Below are positions 1-8,866 of a DNA stretch of 64,000 nt, one piece after another. This DNA comes from Bordetella genomosp. 9 (lineage in GTDB: Bacteria; Pseudomonadota; Gammaproteobacteria; Burkholderiales; Burkholderiaceae_B), in the NCBI RefSeq assembly GCF_002261425.1, contig NZ_NEVJ01000003.1:868001-932000 (forward strand). The letters run 5' to 3'. The notes under the pieces are model-generated. The model was given only the letters and a program-made list of their open reading frames with translations. It ran no database searches and had not been told where the DNA came from. The position numbers were made by a program, and so were the translations under genes. Within the stretch, counting starts at the first letter, position 1. Every line of letters begins with the position of its first letter.

Positions 1-1454
1 TCCGGCAACCGTTGCACGGCTGTCAGTCTATACGCTTGGCCATCGCGGGCAACAGGGAGCGGACACACCCATTTCCACAAGCCGTCTGGCTCAACCCAGC
101 TACAGATGGACGTCGATTGCGACAGCGCGTCTGCCAAGCTTGTACCGATATCGATGATCGACTCTGCCGAGCCCGATCCAAGGACAGAAAACTTGTCCAG
201 TACAAGGTGCGTACCGTCTCGATGGTAGTTTCCTGATGTCGTAGTCGGTGCCGTAAATTTCACGGCACCCACGTCGCCATAGGGAAGAAACACCCAGTCT
301 GCCGCGACGATCTCCTGGCCCGCATCGGGGACTATCGCGGCCGTGAGTTCGCCTTCTGAATCCGGCGTCTGCGGCCCCGGCATGAAATCGGTCGATATCT
401 GGCAGGCCCAGTCTCCCTGCGGACCGACCGGTATATTTGCACCGTCCGGTCCATAGCAATCGAGATCGCCCAACCACGCCGTAATAAAAGCGCCGGGCGG
501 TCCCTTGCCCTTTACGTTCAGGATGGCCGGCTTGCCGGCGAACAAATAGGTTCCTGGCACCGGGGCCGTAATCAGAACGCTGGAAGTGATCCTCTGCACC
601 CACAGGGGATCTGCGAGCGATGTGACGAGTACGCCTGGCGTGGATTTTCCCAGGGCAGACTCCTCAACGGTGGAGGTGGATTGAACACCGAGCAGATATC
701 TGCTGCGGTATACAAGCGGCCCGCCCGACGCGCCGGACAGCATTGACGTGACTGGCGGCCCGATCAACCGGACCCCTGCACCGCCCTCGCCGTCCACAAC
801 CCTGCCCATGGACGAGAAGGCAACCACGCCTCTCGTCAGCGGGTATGGATCCCTACGTGTTGCCGAACCCCCATATCCATACAGCCAGGTATTTTCGGCG
901 TCCTTGCCGGGGTTCAAGTCCACACGCGCTATTGGAAGCAACTCCGACGGCTCGGTGCGCGCCGCCTTGGCTTCGGTCATCATCATCAGCACGTCGCCGC
1001 CATATCCAGCCGATGTATCCGGTTGCCTGCAAATCCGAGAAATCGCCACGCTCTGTTGCCGCGTATCGTTCAAATAGAGGATGCGAAAGTCCTTGATATG
1101 GGAATTCGTCGTCGCATCGAGGCACTTGTCGTCCGACGCAGCAATCGGCACGGAGCCGGAGACGCAGTGGTAGGCCGTCAAGATATAGTCATGCGTCAGT
1201 GATGGATTCTGCTTGTCCGTGCTTTGCCAGACCACCGAGCCCGAGCATGTATGCCACCACCCGAAGTTGGGATCGAGCTGTTCTATGGATACGATCCCGG
1301 GGGACTCGCCCAGCGGGATTTCATCATGGCGCAGCGGCCGTTGTGCCGATGCAGACGCAGTTGTTAAAAGCAGCGCTGCGCCAAGCCACACCGGCGCGCG
1401 CAAGCGTCGCCCGCGCAGCCGGTCTATTCCATATACCCAAGTCCCCACCCGCAT
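1..1454 (-). CDS. Secreted trypsin-like (S1) serine protease, 3' end cut by window edge
   Basis: This frame stays open from an ATG at 1454 to base 1, about 484 codons, and its C-terminus lies outside the window. Residues 21-37 form a hydrophobic signal peptide ending ASA before Gln38. A chymotrypsin-fold triad is readable: His96 in ILTAYHCV, a probable Asp154 in GGDVLMMM, and Ser243 in GASGGPL, where the usual GDSGGP has Ala for Asp. The motifs AENTWLYGYGG (186-196) and TCSGSVV (69-75) also fit secreted S1 proteases. About 240 residues follow the catalytic Ser. They are beta-rich in appearance, with Gly/Pro turns, and I do not recognise a domain in them. The protein probably acts in the periplasm or outside the cell; substrate unknown. 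It lies downstream of the Bat-type operon on the same strand, 135 bp away, and is probably independent. Confidence 0.82.
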   Translation of the reverse strand, partial: MRVGTWVYGIDRLRGRRLRAPVWLGAALLLTTASASAQRPLRHDEIPLGESPGIVSIEQLDPNFGWWHTCSGSVVWQSTDKQNPSLTHDYILTAYHCVSGSVPIAASDDKCLDATTNSHIKDFRILYLNDTRQQSVAISRICRQPDTSAGYGGDVLMMMTEAKAARTEPSELLPIARVDLNPGKDAENTWLYGYGGSATRRDPYPLTRGVVAFSSMGRVVDGEGGAGVRLIGPPVTSMLSGASGGPLVYRSRYLLGVQSTSTVEESALGKSTPGVLVTSLADPLWVQRITSSVLITAPVPGTYLFAGKPAILNVKGKGPPGAFITAWLGDLDCYGPDGANIPVGPQGDWACQISTDFMPGPQTPDSEGELTAAIVPDAGQEIVAADWVFLPYGDVGAVKFTAPTTTSGNYHRDGTHLVLDKFSVLGSGSAESIIDIGTSLADALSQSTSICSWVEPDGLWKWVCPLPVARDGQAYRLTAVQRLP

Positions 1455-1541
1455 CCCCTTCGATCCGGACGCATCACGGCATCAGGATATCCAGCGACGC
1501 GAACGGCGGGTGTTAATCCGCGGCAAAGCGTTTTGAAATGC

Positions 1542-1560
1542 GCGCCGCGCAGCACGGCGC
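1542..1560 (-). terminator. Weak stem-loop after the VWA operon
   Basis: Arms GCGCCG (1542-1547) and CGGCGC (1555-1560) can pair around a 7-nt loop. Read on the minus strand, a short TTT and an A run follow. There is no proper U tract, so this is only a possible end of the 4.9-1.6 kb operon. Confidence 0.25.
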
Positions 1561-1589
1561 GATGCCACGCATGAAGGAAGCGCCCGAGG

Positions 1590-2705
1590 CTACAGCACGC
1601 GCCCGAACCACCAGAGCGACACCAGCCCCGCGCAAGCGGCGAGCAGCGCGCCCAGGGCGGCGAACAGGGCCGTGATTTCGACCATGTCCTGCTTGTCGAA
1701 GGCCAGGCGCGCGCTGAGGATGCTGTAGACCTTCTTCAAGCCTTCCGCGTCTTCCGCGCGGAAGTATTCGCCGCCAGTCGTATCGGCGACTTTCTTCAGG
1801 ACCGCTTCGTCCAGCCGCACGCGCGACGACCAGCCGTCCACGGTGATGACCACGCCGTCCGGCGTGCCGATGCCCACCGTGTAGATACGCACGCCGTGCG
1901 CGGCGGCCACCTGCGCGGCCTGGATGGCTTCGGGACCGGTATTGCTTTCGCCATCCGACAGCAGCACGATGGCGCCGGCGTTGTCGGGCGTCGACGCCGA
2001 CGGCGGACTTTCCCGCGGCAGTCCCAGTCCATTCGACGCCTGGTCCGCCGGGCCGCGCGGCGCGGCGCGCGCCCCTTCCGACCGTCGCGGCGGCTTGGCC
2101 TTGTCTTCCTTCATGCTCTCGTTCATGAAGCGATCGACATCGATGCCCGCCTTGGGCAGCAGCGTAACCAGCGCGATGATCAAGCCGTTGCCCAGCGCCG
2201 TGCCGCGCTGCGGCTGCAGGCGGTCCAGCGCGGCGGCGACATCTTCCTTGCGGCGGCTGGGCGCCTGCGCCACGGAAGCCGTACCGGCCACGGCGACCAC
2301 GCCGATGCTGACATCAGCCGGCTGCGCCTGCACGAACAGCTTGGCCGCCTGCCGCGCCGCCTGGATGCGATTGGGCTTGATATCTTCCGCCCGCATGCTG
2401 CCCGACGCATCCATGGCCAGGATGATGGTCTGCAGCCGCGACGGCAACATCATCAGCGCCTGCGGACGCGCCACCGCCAGCAATAGCGCGGTCACCGCGA
2501 GCAGGATCAGCGCGGCGGGGAAATGCCGTCGCCAGCCCGCGCCGCCCTGCACCCGCAGCCCGGTGATCTTCAATGCCGGATAGCGCGCCGCCGCGCGCAG
2601 CCGCCGCCTGTCATGCCACACGTAAAGCAGCAGCAGTATCGGAACGAGCACCAGCAGCCACAGCATGCGGGGCCACAGGAAGCTGACGGTAGGCATGGCA
2701 TTCAT
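1590..2705 (-). CDS. VWA-domain membrane protein, BatA/BatB type
   Basis: 371 aa. There are two N-terminal membrane segments (about residues 14-30 and 62-79), a von Willebrand A domain and a C-terminal membrane segment (about 345-368). The metal-ion-dependent adhesion site DASGS is at about 99-103, and LLSDGESNTG marks the later VWA core. A charged, Pro/Ser-rich insert of about 55 residues (near 200-250) interrupts the domain. Bat proteins work with MoxR-type AAA ATPases in envelope stress or protein maturation; the exact role here is inferred. It is the last gene of the minus-strand set moxR-like, DUF58, VWA and starts 17 bp after the DUF58 stop. The start may be Met1 or Met4. Confidence 0.85.
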   Translation of the reverse strand: MNAMPTVSFLWPRMLWLLVLVPILLLLYVWHDRRRLRAAARYPALKITGLRVQGGAGWRRHFPAALILLAVTALLLAVARPQALMMLPSRLQTIILAMDASGSMRAEDIKPNRIQAARQAAKLFVQAQPADVSIGVVAVAGTASVAQAPSRRKEDVAAALDRLQPQRGTALGNGLIIALVTLLPKAGIDVDRFMNESMKEDKAKPPRRSEGARAAPRGPADQASNGLGLPRESPPSASTPDNAGAIVLLSDGESNTGPEAIQAAQVAAAHGVRIYTVGIGTPDGVVITVDGWSSRVRLDEAVLKKVADTTGGEYFRAEDAEGLKKVYSILSARLAFDKQDMVEITALFAALGALLAACAGLVSLWWFGRVL

Positions 2706-2722
2706 GGCTGCTTACGACCGTA

Positions 2723-3863
2723 TCAAGGCTGACGCCGCGCCGCGCCCGCGCGCCTGTCGGCGGCCCCCTTGGGCGCGCCGCTGTTCGTCATCAGGACTGC
2801 GCGCAGATGCTCCTGGGAACGGGCCGGCGCGACGCCGGCCACTTCGGCCACCGGCGCGTCCGCGCCCTTCGCGTCGCCACCCGGGCGGCGCCGCTGCTGC
2901 GCGAACTTCAGCAAGGCCAGGTCCAATCGCTCGTCGGTCGCCAGCGACAGGCAGGCCACGCCGGCACGCGCGAAGGCATCGCGCAGCTGTGCCTCCCGTG
3001 CCGCCGCCGCTTCGACGAAGCGCTTGCGAAACGACGCATCGTGGGTGTCGACCAGCAGCTGCTCGCCGGTCTCGGCGTCCTGCAGGACCACGAGCCCCAG
3101 ATCGGGCAAGGCCGATTCCAGCGGATCGACCAGGCGCACCGCGACCACGTCGTGCTGCCGCGCGAGCAATCCCAGCGATGTTTCCCAACCGGGCGCGCTG
3201 ATGAAATCGGACACCACGAAAACCGCGGAACGCCGGCTGACGACGCCGCGCGCATGGTCCAGCAGATCGCCCAGGCGCGTCTCGCCCCGTGCCGACGCGG
3301 GCGCCGCAGGCGCCGCATGCATGCAGTCCAGCACGTGCAGCAGATGGCGCCGGCCGGCCCGGGCCGGTACGACTGCGGGCCGCGCGCCCTGCGCGCCGGA
3401 ATACAGCAAGGCGCCCACGCGATTGCCATGGCGGGTCAACAGGCGCGCCATGACCGCCGTGAAATCGCCCAGCAAGGCACGCTTGCGTATGTCGCCGGAC
3501 CCGAAATCCACCGACCCGCTCAGGTCCAGCAGGAACCAGGCGGCGATCTCGCGATCTTCCTGGAATTCGCGTACATGCGGCGTCTGCAGCCGCGCCGTGA
3601 CGTTCCAGTCGATGTAGCGCACGTCGTCGCCGGGCTGGTATTCGCGCAGATCGGCGAAGTCGATGCCGAAGCCGCGGAACAGCGTGCGGTAATCGCCTTG
3701 CAGCAGGCCGTCCAGGCGGCGGATGACCGTCCATTCCAGGCGCCGCACCAGCGCGTCGGCGCGCCGCGTGCGAATGGCGGCCGCGCCATCGCCCGGGACG
3801 CCGCCGGACGCGCCGTCCCCCGGCGCATCCGACGCCGCGCCATCGGCGCCGCGGGCGCGCCGG

Positions 3864-3886
<23 letters not shown>
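2723..3886 (-). CDS. DUF58 domain protein
   Basis: 387 aa. The conserved DUF58 core is obvious: the stretch around REYQPGDDVRYIDWNVTAR (about 113-131), followed by a VWA-like segment with LLDLSGSVDFGSG. The N-terminal 45 residues are low-complexity Ala/Gly/Asp. No membrane segment is evident. In this family DUF58 proteins are partners of MoxR ATPases and the membrane VWA proteins. The gene overlaps the upstream MoxR gene by 23 bp, which indicates co-transcription and translational coupling. The C-terminal 70 residues are Ala/Arg-rich and poorly conserved. Confidence 0.88.
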
Positions 3887-4877
<991 letters not shown>

Positions 4878-4889
4878 ACGCCTCCGCGT

Positions 4890-5954
4890 TCAGAAGGGAG
4901 AAATGCCCACGGCCGTGCCCGCGCTTTCGATTGTGGTGGCAAAGCCGATGCCGAGGAAAGTCTTGCTGTTCGTGGGGTTCAGGATGGCCGTCACGATGCC
5001 GACCACCTCGCCGTCCATGTTCACCAGCGGACCGCCGGAGTTACCGGGATTGGCGGCCGCGTCGAACTGGATGAGATGATCGAGATCCTGCTTGCTCTCC
5101 GGGGACACGAACTGGCGATTCAGGCCCGACACCACGCCGGACGACACCGACGGGCCGATGCCGAAAGGAAAACCGACGGCGACGACTTCGTCGCCGGGCG
5201 CGAGATTGCGGCTGGAGCCCAGCGTGGCGGCCGGCAGGTCGTCCGGCAGCGATGCCGCGCGGATGACGGCCAGGTCCTTCTCGGGCTGGGCGCCGACGAC
5301 CGTGGCTTCCGATTCGTGGCCGTCGTAGAAGCGCACCTTGAGGCGGCGGGCGCCCGCGATGACGTGGAAGTTGGTCAGGATGACGCCCTGGTCGGTGATG
5401 ACCACGCCGGAGCCGATGTTGACGGCTTCGTCCTTGTCTCCCGGGTCGTCCTTGTTGCCGGGCTTGTCGGTGCCCGGCTTATCGGCGCCCGGCTTGTCGC
5501 CTTGCGGCGCGGCGCCCGGCGGGGTCGCGTCCGCGCGCGGGCCGTTGCCGGCGTCCGGGCCGTTCGCTCCAGGCGCATTCGCACCCGGGCCGTTCGGTTC
5601 CGGCTTGCTGCCGTCCGGCGTGCCGGCCCCGGGTTTGCCCGCGTCCGGCTTGTTCGCGTCCTGGCCCGGAGGCTTGCCGGCGTCCGCCGATTTGTCGGTC
5701 GGCGCGGCGCCGGTTTTCTCGTCGAGCTGCGGATAGCCGATGATCTCCACCACCGACGGCCGCACCGCTTCGGCGGCGCGCGCGGTGCGCGACGGCAGGC
5801 TCTTGGTTTCCAGGGTGTGCAGGACAGCGGCATCGATGTCCTTCTGAGTCAGCGGACGAAGCTTGGGTTGCATCAGCCAGGCTGTGCCGAGGCCGGCCAC
5901 GAAAACCACCGCGACCGCCGCCGCTACCCATCCGTATATCGCAACCCTTTTCAT
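4890..5954 (-). CDS. Membrane-anchored HtrA-like (S1C) serine protease without PDZ domain
   Basis: 354 aa from the ATG at 5954. An upstream in-frame start at 6029 would add 25 residues that are not signal-like and would overlap the divergent gene. One N-terminal membrane segment (about 6-28) anchors a periplasmic protease with His197 (ILTNFHV), Asp227 (EKDLAVIRA) and Ser306 (GNSGGPL). Residues about 84-175 are a low-complexity linker rich in Gly, Pro, Asp, Lys and Asn with repeating KPG/DKPG units. It splits the N-terminal alpha region from the catalytic core. No PDZ domain follows, so regulation must differ from DegP/DegS. It leads the operon with moxR-DUF58-VWA, suggesting a protease feeding or monitoring that system (inference). 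Confidence 0.87.
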   Translation of the reverse strand: MKRVAIYGWVAAAVAVVFVAGLGTAWLMQPKLRPLTQKDIDAAVLHTLETKSLPSRTARAAEAVRPSVVEIIGYPQLDEKTGAAPTDKSADAGKPPGQDANKPDAGKPGAGTPDGSKPEPNGPGANAPGANGPDAGNGPRADATPPGAAPQGDKPGADKPGTDKPGNKDDPGDKDEAVNIGSGVVITDQGVILTNFHVIAGARRLKVRFYDGHESEATVVGAQPEKDLAVIRAASLPDDLPAATLGSSRNLAPGDEVVAVGFPFGIGPSVSSGVVSGLNRQFVSPESKQDLDHLIQFDAAANPGNSGGPLVNMDGEVVGIVTAILNPTNSKTFLGIGFATTIESAGTAVGISPF

Positions 5955-6027
5955 CGTTGCCACCGGAATTCCGCCTCGTCGTGGAGGTACAGTACCATCG
6001 TCGCATCCATGCGCCAAGGAGAACTGC

Positions 6028-7092
6028 ATGAGGTTTCTCTGGCCCGAATTGCTCTGGCTGCTATTGGTGCTGCCTTTGCTCGCCGCCGCTTACTTTTATG
6101 TACTGGCGCGACGCAAAAAAGCCGCCGTGATCTACCCCAACCTGGCGCTCGCGCGCACCGCAATGGGGCCTGGCCAGCGGCTGCGAAGACACGTCCCTCC
6201 TTTTCTTTTCTGGCTGGCGCTGGGCGCCGCGCTGCTGGCATGCGCCCGTCCCGCCGCCACCGTCACGCTGCCCGCCGATACGCTGACGCTGGTGCTGACC
6301 ATGGACGTGTCGCGCAGCATGGAAGCCGCGGACGTGCAGCCGACACGGCTGATCGCCGCACAGGAGGCCGCGCGCAATTTCATCAAGGAGCTGCCGGCCA
6401 GCGTCCGCCTGGGTATCGTCGCTTTCGCCGCGGCGGCCACCGTGGTGCAGCCGCCCACCGACAATCGCCAGGACATGCTCGATGCCATCGACCGCTTCGA
6501 ACTGCAACGCGGCACGGCCACCGGCAGCGGCCTGATCGTGGCGCTGGCCACCTTGTTTCCCGATGACCGCACGGAGTTCGATGCCTTGCTGCTGAACGAT
6601 CCGGCGTCGCGTTTCGGCCCCCTCGCGGCGCCGTTGGGCAACGCCGATGCGGCCAACGATGCGCTCAAGCGCGAACAGGAGCGCCCGCCCCGGGAGCCCG
6701 GCTCATACCGCAACGGTGCGATCATCCTGCTCAGCGATGGCCGCCGCACGACCGGCCCCGATCCGATGGAAATCGCCCGCATGGCCGCCAAGCGCGGCGT
6801 CCGCATCTACACGGTGGGCTTCGGCACGCAGCAAGGCGCGACCGTCGGCGGTGAAGGCTGGTCGTATTTCATGCAATTGGACGAGACCACCTTGCGGGCC
6901 GTGGCGAAGCTGACCGGCGGCGAATATTTCCAGGCGGGCTCGGCCGCCGACTTGAGCCAGGTCTACAGCAAGCTGAGCACGCGGTTTTCGCTGGAGCGGC
7001 GCGACACCGAGATCAGCGCCCTGCTCGCGGCGGCGGCCGGCGTGCTGCTGGCCGTGGCCTGCATCCTTTCGGTGCTGTGGTTCAGGCGATGA
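6028..7092 (+). CDS. Second VWA-domain membrane protein, BatA/BatB type
   Basis: 354 aa from the ATG at 6028, preceded by an AAGGAGA-like ribosome site. It is a paralogue of the 1590-2705 product, with the same start (RFLWPELLWLL), two N-terminal membrane helices, the MIDAS motif DVSRS (93-97), LLSDGRRTTGPD and the GGEYFQAGSA segment, and a C-terminal membrane helix. It is transcribed divergently from the HtrA-like protease with 73 bp between starts, so the two promoters are back to back. In typical bat loci both VWA genes sit together after DUF58. Here they flank the unit on opposite strands. Confidence 0.86.
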   Translation: MRFLWPELLWLLLVLPLLAAAYFYVLARRKKAAVIYPNLALARTAMGPGQRLRRHVPPFLFWLALGAALLACARPAATVTLPADTLTLVLTMDVSRSMEAADVQPTRLIAAQEAARNFIKELPASVRLGIVAFAAAATVVQPPTDNRQDMLDAIDRFELQRGTATGSGLIVALATLFPDDRTEFDALLLNDPASRFGPLAAPLGNADAANDALKREQERPPREPGSYRNGAIILLSDGRRTTGPDPMEIARMAAKRGVRIYTVGFGTQQGATVGGEGWSYFMQLDETTLRAVAKLTGGEYFQAGSAADLSQVYSKLSTRFSLERRDTEISALLAAAAGVLLAVACILSVLWFRR

Positions 7093-7137
7093 TCGACCGC
7101 CGTATCGTGGCCTGAGGACTGATCCGGGAAGCGACGT

Positions 7138-8100
7138 CTAGTCCAGCCGATAGCGCGCGTCGGGAACTGGCACGGGCCGCAGATCGGTGTCGCCCAAGGT
7201 TTCCCTCAGCGAACGCTCGATGTGGATGGCGAGGGCGTCCAGCGGCAGGTCGTTGGCGTCCTGCCCGAAGGGATCTTCCAGCTCGCCGGCGATGGTGTGC
7301 AGCGCCATGAATGCGTAGGAGATGAACACCGCGATGACCGGCGTCGCCCAGCCCACGCTTTCCACCAGTCCCAGGGGCAGCAGCACGCAATAGAAATACG
7401 TGGTCCGGTGCAACAGGACTTCGTAGGGATACGGCACCGGCGTGGTCCGGATGCGCTCGCAGGCGCCGGACGCCTGGGTCAGCGTATCCAGATGCGCCAG
7501 CGCCCAGGCCAGCAGGACGTCACCGATGCGCCCTTCCTGATGCCAGGCGACGATCCGCTGCTGCACCAGCAACAGCACGCCATGCGGGCGATAGGCCAAG
7601 GCCCGGATGTCGCGGACTTCGGTTTCACCGAGCAGCGCGCGCAGGTCTTGCTCGGGGTCCGAATCGCGCAGCTGATGCTTGAGAACCTGCACGAAAGCGG
7701 TAAGCAGCGCCACGACCTGCCGGGCGTCCTGGGATGCGCCGCCGGCGTCTGCCCGCGTATTGGCCGCCGCCCGGGTATCGCCTGACCCGGGAACCGTGAC
7801 GGCAAAGCGCGCCAGGTCGCGCGTGGTCGACGTCAGCGTTCCCCACTGCTTGCGGCCTTCCCAATACCGTTCGTAGCAGGCGCTGTTGCGAAAGCTGGCG
7901 AAGATCGCCAGCGCCACGCCGATCAGGGAAAACGGCACCGGACTCAATGAAAAGAGGAAGGCGTCGCTGCTTCGGTAACCCCACAGGGCGGCCAGCGATA
8001 GCGCGAAGATGATGGCCAAGGGGACCAGGATGGTGTTCTGCACCGAGTTTTCCCAGGCGAACAACATACGGAACCAACCGGTTTTGGGGCGCACGATCAT
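7138..8100 (-). CDS. Bestrophin-family (UPF0187, YneE-like) anion channel
   Basis: 320 aa from MIVRPKTGWF at 8100; an upstream start at 8133 is less likely. Early membrane segments occur at about 25-70. The signature RNSACYERYWEGRKQWG (about 75-91) is typical of bacterial bestrophin homologues, and further membrane segments lie around 215-265. These proteins form pentameric chloride or cation channels in the inner membrane. A non-conserved Ala/Asp/Gly insert (about 105-130) separates the first and second membrane pairs. It is a single gene, convergent with the VWA gene on its left. Confidence 0.85.
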   Translation of the reverse strand: MIVRPKTGWFRMLFAWENSVQNTILVPLAIIFALSLAALWGYRSSDAFLFSLSPVPFSLIGVALAIFASFRNSACYERYWEGRKQWGTLTSTTRDLARFAVTVPGSGDTRAAANTRADAGGASQDARQVVALLTAFVQVLKHQLRDSDPEQDLRALLGETEVRDIRALAYRPHGVLLLVQQRIVAWHQEGRIGDVLLAWALAHLDTLTQASGACERIRTTPVPYPYEVLLHRTTYFYCVLLPLGLVESVGWATPVIAVFISYAFMALHTIAGELEDPFGQDANDLPLDALAIHIERSLRETLGDTDLRPVPVPDARYRLD

Positions 8101-8164
8101 GGGCTCGCACCATACCGGCGGGCCGTGTCGCACGCAAGGAGTACTTCAGAATTCTCCCGTATCT

Positions 8165-8187
8165 GATATGAAATAATATATCATTAC
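8165..8187 (+). promoter_or_regulatory. Zur box (zinc-uptake repressor operator)
   Basis: The left half GATATGAAATA, a central A, and the right half TATATCATTAC match the published gammaproteobacterial Zur consensus (GAAATGTTATA, any base, TATAACATTTC) at 18 of 22 fixed positions by my hand alignment. It is AT-rich in an otherwise GC-rich region and lies about 90 bp upstream of the small His/Cys gene and the ZnuD-like receptor. The promoter is therefore likely repressed by zinc-loaded Zur. Confidence 0.7.
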
Positions 8188-8277
8188 ATAAGAGAGCGAA
8201 AAAGCATCGCGGGCGGTACAAGCCCCCTCTTCCAAATCATCCGGGGAAAGCAGTTGCCGCAGGCGCACAGTCCGTTC

Positions 8278-8664
8278 ATGTCATCAGCAAGGCGTCCGAC
8301 CGTGCGTGTCGCCGCCTTGCTTTGGCTATGGCTGACGGTGATCGTCGCGCCCGTGGGCGCGACCTTGCATGCGATGTCGCACCTCGCGCCGCGCGCGGGC
8401 GCAGTCGTCGCGACGCCTGCACGGGAATCCGGCCCGGAAGCCGCCGCCACGCAGGGCGATCAGCATGGCGCCGCGGCGCATTGCCATGTGTGCGATGAAT
8501 GGCAATTCCTGGATCACGTCCTGCCCAGCGTGGCGTTCACCGGCGATCCGCCGGCGCCGGCGGATTCCCCCAGCCCTCTGCCGCTGGCCATGCGCCTGGC
8601 GGTCGAAGCGCCATGGATCCTGGCGCGCGCGCCACCGGGGCGTGAACCCGGCGTCGACGCCTGA
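8278..8664 (+). CDS. Small exported His/Cys-containing protein linked to metal uptake
   Basis: 128 aa from MSSARRPTV at 8278; another in-frame ATG at 8254 is possible. An N-terminal hydrophobic segment (about 10-30) suggests export. The middle carries a potential metal-binding patch, QHGAAAHCHVCDEWQFLDH, with four His and two Cys. It resembles short DUF2946-like proteins often found beside TonB receptors for metals, but I cannot confirm the family. It sits behind a Zur box and 202 bp before the receptor gene, so a periplasmic zinc-binding or zinc-sensing accessory role is a reasonable inference. The C-terminal 40 residues are Pro/Ala-rich. Confidence 0.65.
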   Translation: MSSARRPTVRVAALLWLWLTVIVAPVGATLHAMSHLAPRAGAVVATPARESGPEAAATQGDQHGAAAHCHVCDEWQFLDHVLPSVAFTGDPPAPADSPSPLPLAMRLAVEAPWILARAPPGREPGVDA

Positions 8665-8730
8665 CGCCAAGCCGGCGCGGCCCGATCTGCGCCAGCCGAT
8701 CTGCGCCGGCCGGCCTCCTCGGGCCGGCCT

Positions 8731-8772
8731 GGGCGGCCCCGCCTGGGCGGCCCCGCCTGGGCGGCCCCGCCT
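8731..8772 (+). repeat. Three perfect copies of a 14-bp unit
   Basis: The unit GGGCGGCCCCGCCT is repeated three times head to tail, with a degenerate copy before and a partial one after. It lies between the small His/Cys gene and the receptor gene, so it is transcribed but probably not translated. Each unit can pair with itself, and copy number could vary by slippage. Confidence 0.8.
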
Positions 8773-8866
8773 GGGCGTCGAGTCCCCGGCCGCCACACCT
8801 GCCCATATCGCTTCCACCTGACCGTTCCCCGGTCCGGCACGACCTCTTTTTGCCTGTGAAAAAAAC

